Assembly: GCA_029747585.1 (NCBI GenBank)
Contig: JAPEVF010000309.1
Location: forward strand, 1-48,302
Direction of reading: 5' to 3'
DNA from: Pleurotus djamor
Lineage: Eukaryota > Basidiomycota > Agaricomycetes > Agaricales > Pleurotaceae
DNA: 48,302 nucleotides
The number at the start of each line of letters is the position of its first letter. Position 1 is the first letter of the stretch. The notes below the pieces were generated by a model that saw nothing but the letters and a program-made list of their open reading frames with translations, was not told the DNA's origin and ran no database searches. Positions 33,029-46,282 of this stretch are shown here, piece after piece. Both the position numbers and the translations under genes were made by a program.

Positions 33029-35030
33029 ATGGCTCTTCTGCGGTATACACGCTCCATAGATGGCTCGATACCAGTGCAAGCTCTGCTCTACGATGATGAA
33101 GATTTGTTTGCCAGTCAAGAAAATGTAGGCATCTACGATGGGTGCGCCGAGGACGGTCTTGATCGCCTTCTTGACTGTTTTGATTGGCCCATTCAGGTCG
33201 CAAAAGTCCCCAGACCGCCAGTCGGGCTCCATTCATGTCTCAACACATCGACTCTTCTACGTGGATAATCAAGACGAAACCTTGCATTCTTTCGCCCTGG
33301 ATCTGTCCTACGTGACACAGACGGATTACTACGCAGGACTATTCAAATCATCGCCTAAAGTCACGGTATATTTATCGCAAATGAACTCATCCACTCCTCC
33401 GGGACAGGGATCACCCTCCACATCCTCTGTGCCTGCCCAATTCGAGACCTGGGAATGCGAAGTTTGTGACTATCGTAATCCGCCTGGGTTGAGTCCTGCT
33501 GCGGCGAGCATTTGTGCTCTTTGTGGAGTTCCGCGTAGCGCGGTGCCTGTCCCTGAAGCACCCCAACCATCACTTCCTCATCAGTCCATTTCCTTACCAT
33601 CATCAGCACCCATTTCAGGTGCATCGACACCTCTTTCTCAAGGTCGTCCTGAAACCACGAAGGCGTGCCCTGCATGCACATTCTTGAATCACCCTTCTTT
33701 GTTGCAGTGTGAAATATGTTCCTCCCCGCTTCCCACCACAACTCGCCAAGGGGGGCGAAGTGTCAGTGCCAAGTCTGCACCAACCTCACGCCCAGCATCT
33801 CCTGAGGATGATAGCACAGTGTCTCGTATGATCAAGATCAGTTTTCGCAAGGGTGGGGACAAGGCGTTCTATTCGGCTCTAAAGCGCGCTCTCAAAGGGA
33901 AAGCCTGGGAGGTAAGTTCTCTTTTTTACAAAAGCTANTTTTTTGTTCCGTTCCGTTATATCATATCGTCTCTGCACCTTAGATTAGTACCTTGGGAACG
34001 TCCACCCCGCGACATGGAACCGGTGCAAACCCCGATCTGTCTGTAACCACTCGATCCGGGATCAGTACGTACTGGTTATCTATCATCATTGAAGGTGAAT
34101 AGTAATGATCCTTCTCCATCGTAACAGGTGGTATCCTCCAGGTGGTCGAAAGTTCCGCTCAGAATAGAGAGAGCGATATTCAGGATTCATTGAAAGATTT
34201 AGAGGCTTTGATGAACAAGGCGAGGGACATGGTTCGCTTAGCGGCGGATCTGAATGAGAAATTAACCGCATCGACGACCTCCGTTACATCGACGCAACCC
34301 ACCGACAACATCGCCTTGTCTGACGGGTCCGTCTCGTCAAATGAACCGGAAGAGGCTACTTTTATCCGATCGTCCTTGTCGCAACTGGGATTGCAGATGG
34401 CTAACACCCCCGTCACACTCGACATGATGAGGGACGAAGGGAAATGGTTCGATGAACTCGCCAGAGAATTAGCGGGTATTTTACAAGGCGTCAACCAGCA
34501 TCCGAGCAGAAGTAGCAACAGCGGCGCAAGCCTCTTGGGCGAGCGTGGAATCCTCCCACTTGATGAAGTATGGGGTGGATGGAACCGTGCCAGAGGCGTT
34601 GGTGAGGAGAATTCATATGCTGCTGCCATCTTCCGTGGCTCATGTCGGTCAAATAGCGCTTATACCACCGTCGACATTCCTACAAGTGATCCCCCTTCTC
34701 CCTTCGTATACTAACCCCCCGATTCGCAGGCGCACATTCGCATCGGGACTAAGCGTCCTTCACACACCTCCGTATACCGACGCTGCGTTTGCCGCTCGCT
34801 TATCCAGCCTCCTTGCTCTATCTGGTCCTAGATCGACCATCGAGTTGGCTCATGAGGAGAAGGTTAGCGTCGGCCTCGCCGCAGAGATGATCGATGCCGT
34901 GGAGCAAAGTGGGCATATTTGTCGTGATGATGGGAGAGCCAAGATCAAGGGAGGCACAAGCGGGGGAGGAGCGGAGGTTAAGTGGTGGGCAAATGTGTTT
35001 GAAGGGTACATGTGGGATGGAAGTGCGTAA
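33029..35030 (+). CDS. VPS36: ESCRT-II subunit Vps36
   Basis: Five exons 33029-33141, 33197-33911, 33983-34064, 34128-34601 and 34657-35030 sum to 1,758 nt (585 aa). The N-terminal GLUE/PH-like domain starts IPVQALLYDDEDLFASQENV and continues SGSIHVSTHRLFYVD. It is interrupted by two zinc-ribbon (NZF/RanBP2) fingers: WECEVCDYRNPPG...CALCG near residue 140 and ACPACTFLNHPSLLQCEICS near residue 200. The GLUE fold resumes with MIKISFRKGGDKAFYSALKR. The C-terminal EAP30-type winged helices include GILPLDEVWGGWNRARG, LIPPSTFLQVIPLLPSY and VWW-like AEVKWWANVFEGYMW. Vps36 binds phosphoinositide and ubiquitin and assembles with Vps22 and Vps25 on endosomes to sort cargo into multivesicular bodies. 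Domain order and length fit the family; the ATG is the only suitable one. Confidence 0.93.
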
Positions 35031-35091
35031 AGGTGATGAATAAGACTTTGCTTCTTAGTGAGTAACGAATGGGCCAGGATTAGACTTCGTA

Positions 35092-35108
35092 CCCCTGACT
35101 GTCAGGGG
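35092..35108 (+). terminator. Hairpin downstream of VPS36
   Basis: CCCCTGA (35092-35098), loop CTG and TCAGGGG (35102-35108) form a perfect 7-bp GC-rich stem 62 bp after the VPS36 stop. It lies in the expected 3' UTR and could affect 3' end formation or mRNA stability, or be fortuitous. Confidence 0.25.
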
Positions 35109-38100
35109 CTCAGGGCGCTCCTTTAATCCCCTATGAGCAGACACACAAAGGGCACCCCGGTCTCATGCTTGCCGGCCTCGCGAATTAGACAGTGTAGATG
35201 TAATTTCTCAGAAGCAACATTTTTTCTCCTCGTCCATATGGTCGTAGTCATTCTATCACAATATAGATCAGCTGATGGTGGCTGTTGTGTGATACAATTG
35301 AAGTACTTACGTACCATGTCATAGTGATTAGATCGACAGTCGAATGTATTGAAGTGAATATTCCTACGAATATGCTCTTAGCATCATTCTTGGCGATGGG
35401 CGCATAAAATAAGATCCTTTGACACTGAGCGAGAGTGCATACGCCATCTCACAAAAATCATCTTGTTTATGTTTGGTGGATCAACGGTGGATACGACCGT
35501 ATCTTTGGGTTCCTTGGTGTTGGGTCGATTGAATAGAGTCAGATAAGATGGGAGGCGGCATATCGATCAAGAAATCAATGACCGCCGATCTCGCGAGAAA
35601 GAGTGCCGAAGGCTTCTTCTGACGCGATCAGTAGGACATCTGGGAGGAAGTGACGAGTGTGACCGAGTATTCTACATCGATAAGTTGCGTATCGAGGAAT
35701 CTCGACGCGGTACACCCGCGACGCCATTGTGATCTACTCTAAAGTCGTTCTAAGTTAAAACGGAAGAGGCTGATCATTATTCACAAAGCTAATTTGAGCT
35801 CCAGGTGAGATAACAAAGGCCCGCAGTCGTCTAAATACGAGGAGAGAAGCCTTGGACAAAAAGAAGTCATTTAAAATGTACTCACCCCGAGAATAGGGCA
35901 CACGATAAGTACGCTAGTCCTAAAATCGAGGACTCAAAGCCAGTTGTGCGCATTCTTTTGGTAAGCGGTGGGTTTAAAAGCTGTATCCTTCTTCAACAGG
36001 CGGGAAAAAGAGCCCAAACCACATGTTGTCATGGCCATTGTAGAGGTCGGAACCGATAAAAGGCGGGTGGAGAGTGGGATAAGCGGTGCGCTCCGTGGGG
36101 AATTCGATGGATAACCACAAGTGCCACTGCTCCACGTATGAATGTACCACTCAACATGTTGAGAAGGCGGGAGTTATTGATCCGACCATTGCCTAGGACT
36201 AGGTGTGAGATTTCTTGAGACGTTTACGATGACTTGGATTATCCAGTTCAAGTCAATCACGGCTAAATGGATCTTGCGGACCGTTTGTACGCCAATTCCA
36301 CGCTGAAACACTCCAACGATGCAACTTCGAGTCTGAGCGTCTCCGCGGCTCCTTGCCTAGACGCTTGGGCTCTCCAACGGGGATCCATGATCCTTTGGGA
36401 AACCCGTCAATCTACGTTGGAATAGCAAATCTCTCCTAAGGGTGATGTCGTCATATTCGCGGCCGAAATCACTGACGATGAAACATAAAACCATCTTAAC
36501 CTGTTCGGAGGCAAACATTACAGGGAGCCCCTGAAACTCACCAGGGTCCGGTCTCGATCACCATCAAGGAGCCCTTACAAGTACGTTCATCCAGGTTCGT
36601 GTTTTCTGCGATCCACTCGGGGAATACACAAAAGCAACAAATTGACTTCGGGAGAGATTAATGAAGGCTTGTTAACGATTTTCGATCCTGTTTGTTTCGG
36701 CAAACGTACTGGTCTCGGCTGCCCCATATGGTACAACCCTTCGAGCCGCGGTGCTTTGTCCGTGTCACAATGGCTTACTTCGGCGTCCTGCTAGCTCGGT
36801 AGCACCATCTACCAGCACAGATTCAGTCAGCTGCGAGCTTGATTACATCTAGCCATCGTTACATCAATATCTGACATCATCGTCGCTTCGTCGTCGCTTC
36901 TTTCTTGAGCCGAGCGGTGATCCCAACCATATCAACTATCAGCATCACTTCATCAAGTAAACTCAATTATCAGTTCAAGAGGAACACATACCTCCATGAT
37001 CCTTAGCCCGAAGCAACGTAAGCGCACAGTAAGCGCACCCCCACAACCGTCAACGATGTGCGCAAGCAATGGTAAACGGCGGAGCGTATCTTGATGACGA
37101 TGAATGAGAGTTGCTAGGGTAATCGAGGTGGAGGATCGAGTGTCAAGGTGCTGACTGCGATCTCGAGGTTCCATTTACTGTGCGGCGATCCTGGACAACT
37201 CCATCTGTGTAGCTCGACGATATATGATGGGGTGGGTTCAGATTGACGACGGTAGTGGTCGCTTTGATGTACCATATGGTATGGGGAGTCGGAGAGAATC
37301 CATCTCCGGGATGCACCTCCAGACATCAGGTAGAGTAGGTAGAGCGGGTAGGCAGGTATCTACGATTCGTTGATGAGTTACACTTTTCTCGGGATTGCCA
37401 GAGAAACTTCAATGCACTCACGCAGTTGATGCGCCGACAACGTTCGTTCGAGGCGTAGATATGAGATCTAGCCATTCAAACGCTGTGGTTCTAGAAGGTC
37501 GAGCTCTACTCTCTATAGAGTGTAGCTTTCACTGCGGTGGGGTGGTGGTCATGTAACGGGACGACCATCATGATCGTTTCAACAATGAAGTAGACGATGA
37601 AAGTGAAATTCCAAGACCAACCGGAAATCATTGCCAACCGATGGCTAGACAAATCGACGAAGGCTCTAGGGTGGCGGAATAGCCCTTTGCCGTTACGAGG
37701 TTGACCAATACGCGACGCGTAGTTCGGCTCGCGTTTTATCTCATAGAACACGAAAACTCAAGCGTTGAACCCCAAGGGAAAAGAGAGGTTGATGAACTTC
37801 GCTTGGATTAGTAGTTCTCCTGGTTTAGGACAGCGATAATTATAGCGTAGCTTGAAATATACACCATATCTCCTCTGAGATACGCGGGGCGGCAGACCGT
37901 ACTCCGCCGTGTCCTCTAAGCATCTGCATCAACATCAACATCGATATCGTGGACATTCAGAGACAGTACTCTATATCCGCTCCGGCTTCGTCTATTGCGG
38001 AATGTTTGCGTTTGGACACGGGGTCCTTAGTAGTGATCGAGTATAGAGTGAGAACATAAGGAGACCTCGAAATTGCGAGGTGTTCGCATATGGTATTCTT

Positions 38101-38155
38101 GGTATGATGAGTACAAATGAGAATGATGATGAGAAAATCATTGATCTCATGTTAA

Positions 38156-38625
38156 AACGGCACCTTCAACGGTGAGTGTGGGCCTGAGGCCTGAGTATGC
38201 GCCGTATCGTCGAGGACCGATATTACCGGCGTCCAAACGGGGGGCTACATGTCCGACGGTCAGCGTCGGCAAGGGATGAGCAGGACTCACAGTGGGCTCG
38301 AAGGCTCGAACCTTGCAGACGTTCATGGTCAATCGGAAATTGGAGTCGCCCCTGTCAATGAAGATGGAGGGGAACGAGGTTATCGTGATCTTGGTAAGCC
38401 TACACTTTAGAATGATGACGAGGAATTAATATGTGGAACCTAGTCGACATCATTAGTTGATGTAAGGCAATTTCTCAAGCTCAAACGGTACCTTTTGGAC
38501 GGTGAGCGTATTCCTGGAGCTGAGTTACAGGTTATGCGCCGTCAGCGCCGTCAGTAGAGTAGAATTGTGCACCGATCTTACCGGTGTTCAAACGGGTGAG
38601 ACATGGCCGGTGGTTGACGTCGATA
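38156..38625. repeat. Two diverged direct repeat units
   Basis: Unit 1 (about 38156-38270) and unit 2 (about 38484-38625) share ACGGYACCTT, GGACGGTGAG-like, TATGCGCCGT, ACCGATNTTACCGG and GTNCAAACGG blocks in the same order, spaced about 328 bp apart. Possibly a duplicated exon of a decayed minus-strand gene. Function unknown. Confidence 0.45.
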
Positions 38626-41356
38626 AGGAAGAAGTGAGAGTAAAAAAANCCTCAAGTCCTGTGTAGTATAGAACGTTAAAGACATCCACGTCGGCAGTTG
38701 CCCGAAGAGTCGAGTTGGAGGAACATAGCCCCTGTCGAGCGTAGCAGGGGGAGGTATATATTACTATAATATTAGGAGACGTCATCTTGGTTCTTCGCCG
38801 CGGAAATCCCATCCCCCTTGAGCTAAGTCGCCGTTCAACACCGTCGAAGCGCATTTGGCATCCTCAAAGAAACTAGCAGCAGCGCAAGGTAGAGAGGAAC
38901 GGCATGACGGCGTCACATAAAACTTGGATTACCACCGACATCACCATATCACTTGAAAGAAATGAAATGTCATGAAAGTGGATCTCACCGGCATCTTCAG
39001 AGCTCGTTCTAGCTTTCACGATTGAGCGTAACCCTTGTTCACGGCTTGTGAACTTTGCTTCAAACTACCCTGCCGATGGATGATGAATATTGAATACTCA
39101 TGCTGTGCTAAGCCAGGGCATACGCATGCGTTTATGGGGTGGTTGAGTGTCTCGGCTTCTCAACGCGTCCCCTGAGATGATGGGGGTACTTACTCCTTCA
39201 AACGTCCGTTAACGCCTTTCCCGGATCCATTTCCTTGCATCGGATTAGGATGGTTGGGCGTTTTCTCGGGTGTTTAATGGCTACCCTGAGTCTTGATTGG
39301 GTCTGAAAAGCTTGAGGAGGCAGCGCCCGAGGTGGTCGACTGCGCGTCCGTGATGGGGGTTGAATCGACTGGGTGTCTTGGTTGCTCAGTAATTGCTGCA
39401 ACTGTTCCCCTCCGCTTCGGCTTCAGACGGTAAGTAAGCTTGGAAGGAGAGATGATGGTTGAGTAATGTGCGGGATGGGATGCTTGGCGAAGAGGTATCT
39501 CAAATCGAGATTGGCCGTGGATGATAAGTGAGCGTGGGAATTCCCCTCTCGGTGCACTTAGGAGGCAGAAGAGGAATGAAATCATTGAACTAGTACTCCA
39601 AGTCAGCACACTTTCACGAGCTTTGAGCTGTCTCTTTGGCTGGTTTCCTTAGGGAAGCTATCTATGAAGCCTTTTAAAATATGAGGCTTTCGCGGCACGA
39701 CATAACCCTAGGAGCAACGAGACGAGTCACTTTCATGAGTGTTTCTGAGGGCTCAAACCTATATACATCCTGGGCGCTCCATGCTTGAAAACATCATCGG
39801 TAAGCACAAGGCAAGCGTATACGTACTGGCGTCAGGCGTTCCAGAAGTCAAGAACCTACACTCAAGGCATAGTTGATGTAGCGGAGAATGGGGATCGTGG
39901 TCGCCGTGTCGTTCTTAGTAGTCTGCTCGCTGACGCACGCGATTCCCGCCGTAAATGGGGCCACCCTCTCCCCGTATTTCAGTAGGTTGGAAGAGTGTTT
40001 CTCGGGCTCTTCCCTGGGTTCTCAGTGGGTTCTGAGAGCTACACCTACGCCAATCTCTCCTGGTTCTCTTCGGGCTTTTCGATTTTACACTGTATTTAAG
40101 TAATTAATTTACTTAGGTAAAGGAGCTTGGCTCGTCCATATACCCTTGACTACCGAGTGCCCACATCCATCGCGGACGTAGAGAACGTGTCTACCGTCGA
40201 CCTATCCGTCCATGGTCGGTGGCTTGACTTGATCGATCTCATCCAGGGAACCTCGGGTCCGGGATTGTCAGTGTAGTTGCCATGTCAGGACATCTCCGAT
40301 TTCGGACGAAGTTATGCAATTGAAGGAAGGAGAGGTGGCAGTACTGGCGCGATCCTGAGCTCCATCGTCGGCGATTTACATTATTGGAGAGCGCCTGGGT
40401 TTGCAATGGGATAAACTGGATACTTTGTCTGGGGAGCAAGGCGGTGTGAGACTGCGCTGATCCCAGCTACTAGGTATGATGTTCAGCTGGTCGTGTCGGG
40501 TTGGAGAAGAGAGTTTGCACTCCTTGCTGAGGAGGTTGGGGGCAGTGTAACGCTTGATTTTTCGTGATGGTGACGTTTATGCGAAGTCCTGTCTTTTGAT
40601 GCATCATTTGATGAGATTGAAGGTGGTTTGAGGAGGTGGTTTGTCTTTTGATCGAGGCGTCGAAGAACCATATGGCTGATTCCACTGTTCCCCCAACAAA
40701 GGTAGTTCAGGCGATGTCGGCCGCTCGGTTCTTGCGTGGCTGGATGGGGCTGGCACGTAGCTGACATGGTGAAAAGTGCAGATGACAGGTAGAAACGGTC
40801 GATGATGACATTATTATTGACAAGGGCAAACACGGAGAGAGTCGTGACCAAGTCGAGGCAAGCAGCCAGTCGTGCATACACGCAGCCCTCCGTCTCCCTC
40901 CCTCTCTCTTACCACCACCATCTGCCCTGCTCACTGCCTTCAAAGTCGCAGCCATGCGTTCCCTGGATAGGCCTCTGGGTCATGAAACGAGGTGCATTGA
41001 AGAGCCAGGATGTGCGCATGATTGAGCTCCGTTTCTGGACGATATTTTACGTATGAGGACGAGTTCATCGAGCTCCGTATGGGATACCGCCGAGGTCGGA
41101 GAAAAACATGAGCTTGGGGTATGAGTGCGGGTGACGACGGGCTAAAAAGGTGGTTTCCAGGGCGCACGGGGACTTGCAAAAAGAGGGCGTACACCGGATC
41201 AGTCCTGGCAAGAGGCGATGCAGTCGCAAGCAGTGGTGTGTTTGGCTCTGTGTCGCCCTCGCCATACAGATCTGATATCAGATGACAAATCCTCCACTCA
41301 GGTCCTTTCCATATTACCTGCTCCCCCGACCTTCTTCTCCTCCTCCATCCAACGCC

Positions 41357-44300
41357 ATGCACCGCTCCTTTTCAGATTCCCACTCACATCCCTCAATCCA
41401 CCCGTCCCCCCACCAGNTTCTCACAGCAACTTCCTCAGGAATACTATCATTACAACCCCCGTCTCCCAGTAAAGAGCGCGACTTACGCTGGGCCCTCCTC
41501 ATCGCCTCATCAGAGTCTGCACGTATCCACGTCTCTACCACCATCCCACGACCACGATGAACATACCGCAAGACCCGGGAATGCCTACAAGCACCACCAG
41601 TTTAACAACCACGCGAACACCCTTCCACCGCATCCTCAATTGTCTTCAACTCACGACCTCTTCGCCGCAACCCCAACGGCAACCTCAGCTCCGGATCAGC
41701 TACCCTTGACTGGAGATCGTCAACAAGCTTCGGTAGATCCTACCCCAGGCCTTGCCAACGGCCTTTCCAGAGCACTCACCCCCCAAGAACATGAGCGCCT
41801 GGCACAGCTTGATAGGCTCAAATTCTTCCTTGCGACAGCTCCAAGTCACTGGGATGCGCGAGGTGTACCAGGCGGCGAGGGTATTTCCTCAGCAGTCGTC
41901 TCCGCCGATGGCATGAGCACAGGTATGAACTCCCCCTCGACCTCTTTTCAAACCCTTATCATTGATTGCGCTTTCCCTCAATAGGCCTGCCCCTGTCGAC
42001 TCTCCCCCCATCCATGCACGCTCTACCCACCTCTCATCAAGCTCTCAATCGCTTCCTCTTGCCTTCAAACGAATTCGTCTCTTGTGTATTGTGGAACGGC
42101 TTGTTCCACATAACAGGCACAGATATTGTCAGGGCGCTCGTCTTCCGGTCAGTACGCAAATCCTCCCTCGGTCCCTTTTCCCTATCTGTCCTTTTCCAAC
42201 ACCCTTTTGTGTCCCTTGCACCCCAACTAAAACATTGTTTTCTCCGTTTGTTTTTGTTTTTGATATGTGTAGATTCGAGGCATTTGGCCGACCTGTTCGC
42301 AATATGAAGAAATTTGAAGAGGGTGTTTTCTCCGATCTCCGTAACCTTAAGCCGGGGATTGATGCCTCGTTGGAGGAGCCGAAATCGCCGTTTCTGGATT
42401 TGCTCTTCAAGTATCAGTGTATACGGACGCAGAAGAAGCAGAAGGTNTTCTATTGGTTCTCNGTCCCCCATGATCGCTTGTTCCTTGACGCGCTGGAGAG
42501 GGATTTGAAGCGAGAGAAGATCGGGCAAGAGCCGACTACCAAGATCGTTGGCGAACCGGCTNTAAGCTTCACGTATGATGAGAGACGCGGCTTGTATGAG
42601 CAATTCATCGCTAGCGTTAAGAAAGGCGGTGCGTCCTTGTTTTCGTTTTTGAAAATCAACGTGGGTGTATTGATTTCGGGTTATTTTCAGCTAAAGGTGC
42701 TTCATCACGGAAGAAACGCGGACGCAAAGGCACCGGCGATGACGGCTACAATGGTGAAGGCGAAGAAGGGACCACCTCCGATGGCGAAGATAGCGGCTCC
42801 GATAGTGCCAGCGAAGCCAGCGGTGACGATCAATCGGAAACTCGAGGCCGTTCGTCGAGCAGGCGGAATGGCGCGAATAAACTTGGGTTTTCGGGTGAAG
42901 ATGCCGACGACGAAGCCGGGATGAGCGATGCCGCTAGTTCGGTGTCGAGGGAGAGCAGTGTTGATGCTGAGGGCATTAGTGGGGGGAGTGATAGGGAGAG
43001 AGACGGTTCGCGTGAGGGCAAGAGGAAGAGGAAGCGCAAGGAGTTGCCTGCTGCGGTGACGAATACGCAAACGCCGTTCTTTTCGATGTTTAGTTTGTTC
43101 GAGGGGAGTCCTACATATAAACAGAGGAGAAAGAAGAATACTGGTATGTNCTACCCATTCCATTTTTATCGTTATGAATTCGTGCTCATTGATGTTTCTG
43201 TGATNTAGCCAACAAATCTGCTCTGGGAGGCGTACCTATCAACGGCCCGGGCTCACGATCCGCTAGCGTTGGTGGTCTCTACGAGAGCGAACCTGAGGCT
43301 AACGGTGCCCCCGGGTTGAGCGCAGCTGAAATGTTCTTGCGACAAGCCCGTGGTGAACTTCCTGGATCCACCACTCGACGACGACGCGATACCGCCACAC
43401 GAGGCCACGTTAACCGACACTCCTTCCATGCCATNGGTGATTCATACTACCCCCAAAGTATGGACGGAAGCATCTCTGGCCCCGAGGGAATGAGTGGGAA
43501 CGGGTTCTTCGGTGCTGGTTACAACAGCGATTACGCTGGTGCTACTGGCGGTCCGTATGGTGGAGGTGATATGGGCTTCGCACGGAGTGTCGACGACGTT
43601 TCGATGATGAACCACAATCAAGCTTTCCCTGGTGTCGTTTCTGATATGAACATGGGAGGGATGTTTGGTGCGGGTGGAGATGTCGGGATGGGTGGGAGTG
43701 TTTCTGCTGGGTATGGAACACAGACCTTTGCTGATGCTCAACAAGGAGGGGATATGGGTATGCAGAATGGTGCGGATGGGCTGGGACTGCTTCCTGGTGC
43801 GGCTTCTGCGCCNGTTTATGGCGCATCTGCTTTCGGTGGAGGGATGGCGAATGTGGGAGGCATGGGCGCGGGGAANGCGTATTTGTGCCCGTTGTTCTCN
43901 TGTGGGAAGATGTTCAAGAGGATGGAACACTTGAAGAGACATGTGAGGACGCACACGATGGAGAGACCTTATGTCTGTCCGAGGTGTGAGAAGAGGTTTT
44001 CGAGGAGCGACAATTTGAACCAGCATTTGAGGACGCATGCGAGAGCGGAGGGTGTACTTCCNGGATCTGTGGGAGATGCTGCGCTGGGNGGTGTCGGAGG
44101 GATGGGCATGGGAGGAGGCTTGGGGCTGGAGGGTATGGGTAACATGCAGAACATGGGGATGGAGTGGTATCCNAGCGAAGAGGTACGTTTTTCTACACCT
44201 AGATGAATCGATATTCACCGACTTTCTTTCTCGTTTTTCAGGACAACAGTAGTGTCTCTGGCGGTGGCGAATCCGAGCTCGACGACATCGACAGTGGTCT

Positions 44301-45414
44301 TCACGGTGGCGACTTTTCTGCGCCTCTGATGGGTCTCGATCCAGGATTGAACAACATGCCAGTCTCGAGCGCTAGCATTGATGTCAATCTCGGTATGTTT
44401 GGAGGATCGTCGGGGATGGGTATGGGTATGGGCATGGCTGCTGGCGTTTCAGGCGTNGGTCGAGCCGGGTCTGCCGATGTCCCCATGGACGAACAAGGAA
44501 ACCCTACCAATGGTGATGGATCTCAATGGGCCGCTCGTAACCCCCGCGCAAGCCCGGCGTTCAGTGAATCATCACCGCCTCTTGGAGCGCAAGGTCAGCT
44601 CGCCAATCCATCTGGGATGACAAGTTCCCCAGCGAGCTTCATGAATCAGCCGTTACCTGGTGGATCCGGCACGTACGCTGGAGAGGACTTCAATTCCGCA
44701 TCGCTCAGTGCTCCTTCGCATAAGCAAGTCTTCGATCATACGAATGTCTATCATCTAGATGCCGGCATGGTCGTCCCTCCAAGTAGTGCTGGTGGACCTG
44801 TCAGGCGGCATCGTAGTATGACGCCTTCGGTCGTTGGGAGACATACCGAGCAGAGAAGATCCATCAACGCTACTAGTGGAGATTTCTCTGCTGGACTTTC
44901 TGATAACGGATCNCCTGGAACGACGTCTGCTCTCGCCGGTGGAGGAGCTGCAGCTGCNGGGAGTGGAAGAGGATTCCATCCCTATGCAGCCTACTCGGCG
45001 TCTGCATCCAGGAACAATTCAGCACAGAATAGTCCGATGACGTACCCTATGGCTTTGGGTGGGGATTTCGGTGTTCAGCCGATGAGAAGGAGTGATTCGA
45101 GAGCGTCGAACGCGAGTGCNAGTGGTGGTGCGGGGTTGAATGAGCAGATGAGGGCAATGATGAGCATGGATATGAGTGGAGGAAGCGGTGGGGATTCGGG
45201 TGTTGGTGGTGGGGTGTTTGGGAACGACGTGTATAGGACGGATAGTCCTGGACCGCTTGGTGGTGCTCCGGGGAGCCATAGTGTCCACGCGAGCCCATAC
45301 GTTGGGAGCGGGGAGTTGCCTGGCCAATTTGGGGAGCCAGCGTATATGGATTTGGGTCTCGAGCAACAACATCTTCAACATGCACAACCCAGGCAAACGT
45401 ATTTCAATTCATGA
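41357..45414 (+). CDS. ste12: Ste12-family transcription factor with two C2H2 zinc fingers
   Basis: Six exons 41357-41922, 41985-42147, 42273-42628, 42691-43143, 43209-44182 and 44242-45414. The N at 41417 acts as an extra base; without it the model is 1,228 codons with all phases consistent. The STE homeodomain-like DNA-binding domain spans about residues 150-360: [80 protein letters not shown] and [20 protein letters not shown]. The conserved [20 protein letters not shown] follows. Two C2H2 fingers lie near residues 737-795 ([20 protein letters not shown], then [20 protein letters not shown]). STE plus C2H2 is the standard fungal form (lost in budding yeast). The C-terminal 400 residues are Gly/Ser/Met-rich. 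It acts downstream of the pheromone/filamentation MAP kinase in mating, hyphal growth and virulence-type development. The ATG at 41357 is the first in frame. Confidence 0.93.
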
Positions 45415-46282
45415 AGACCATCAACGAATCATTCCNACTCCCCATCACGAACTCNTTTGATTGTCNAAAAATCCGACCTCGCCTACGACACCGCCTTTAC
45501 ATTATTACTCCCATGATTTCTTGTAACGAAACAATCTTTCTCTCTCTGTTCTTGCAGATTGCGCACTTGGTTAGAGGTTCTCGTCCTACGCCTCACACAT
45601 TTATATATTATTTATCTCTCCTCTCTCTCCAGTTATCTCTTCCTCTTCATATCTCTTTATGTGTGTATACCGATGCAATAACGCCTAATTCACTCACATG
45701 TTGGTTTATTGGTAGCTGCGCTATTTATTCACTCACAATATAAACTCTTTCATACTCGTTGGGGCCTTGGTCCCTGGNTTGATTCTGTGCGACTCGCTTC
45801 ATGACGTTCTCAGGTGCGTCTTGGTCTCTGTATAAGTATCCTCATCTTTTGACGTTGGGTCGCAGTGACATTCCGCAAGTCGTGATCGATTGTGCTCTTA
45901 GANCTCAGCANCTGCATATCTGACTAGCGAGAGCTCGCCGNTAGTTTGGAAGCGAGCCTACGAAGAAAGCTGCTATTGGCGGGGCTGGTTGCTATTACCT
46001 GTGNATAATCTGTTTATACATTAGGTGGGTTTTCGCGGCCAAATCAGGCAGACAATCAATTGGTGTCGATCATATATTGATATCGTTGCCTTCTCAGGTA
46101 TTGCATATACGAGCTCTGTCGTGTGGGTGGCAATGGTTCTATTGATTTGTGTCCTCAGCAAAACCAATNCCATGGTCTCCTGATCTCGTCAAGGCGATCC
46201 TCTATTNAATGCTCATCATAATCATGATGNTGTAAATCTTTAACAACCTTGGGGGAAATTCAACGCCCGTTGTTCATTCGAC
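45415..46282. other. ste12 3' region, N-rich
   Basis: Pyrimidine-rich sequence (TCTCTCC tracts near 45615-45660) with increasing N density. It probably holds the ste12 3' UTR and the promoter of the next gene. No coding signal. Confidence 0.4.

Larger units (their letters stand above)
35031..41356. other. 6.3-kb gene-poor region upstream of ste12
   Basis: Apart from the hairpin at 35092, two diverged repeat units at 38156-38270 and 38484-38625, and short unsupported ORFs, no gene could be identified on either strand. A long 5' region with regulatory sequence or a 5' UTR intron of ste12, or decayed genes, would all fit. The 200 bp before 41357 are pyrimidine-rich (CTTCTCCTCCTCC) as in fungal core promoters. 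Confidence 0.4.

Noticed and set aside
38064..38082. Short hairpin ACCTCG...CGAGGT
   Set aside because: Six-base stems are expected by chance in a 6-kb intergenic region and nothing else marks this site.
43442..45385. Long His/Ser/Arg-rich minus-strand ORFs opposite ste12
   Set aside because: Shadow of the Gly/Met/Ser-rich coding strand; zinc fingers and splice sites are on the plus strand.
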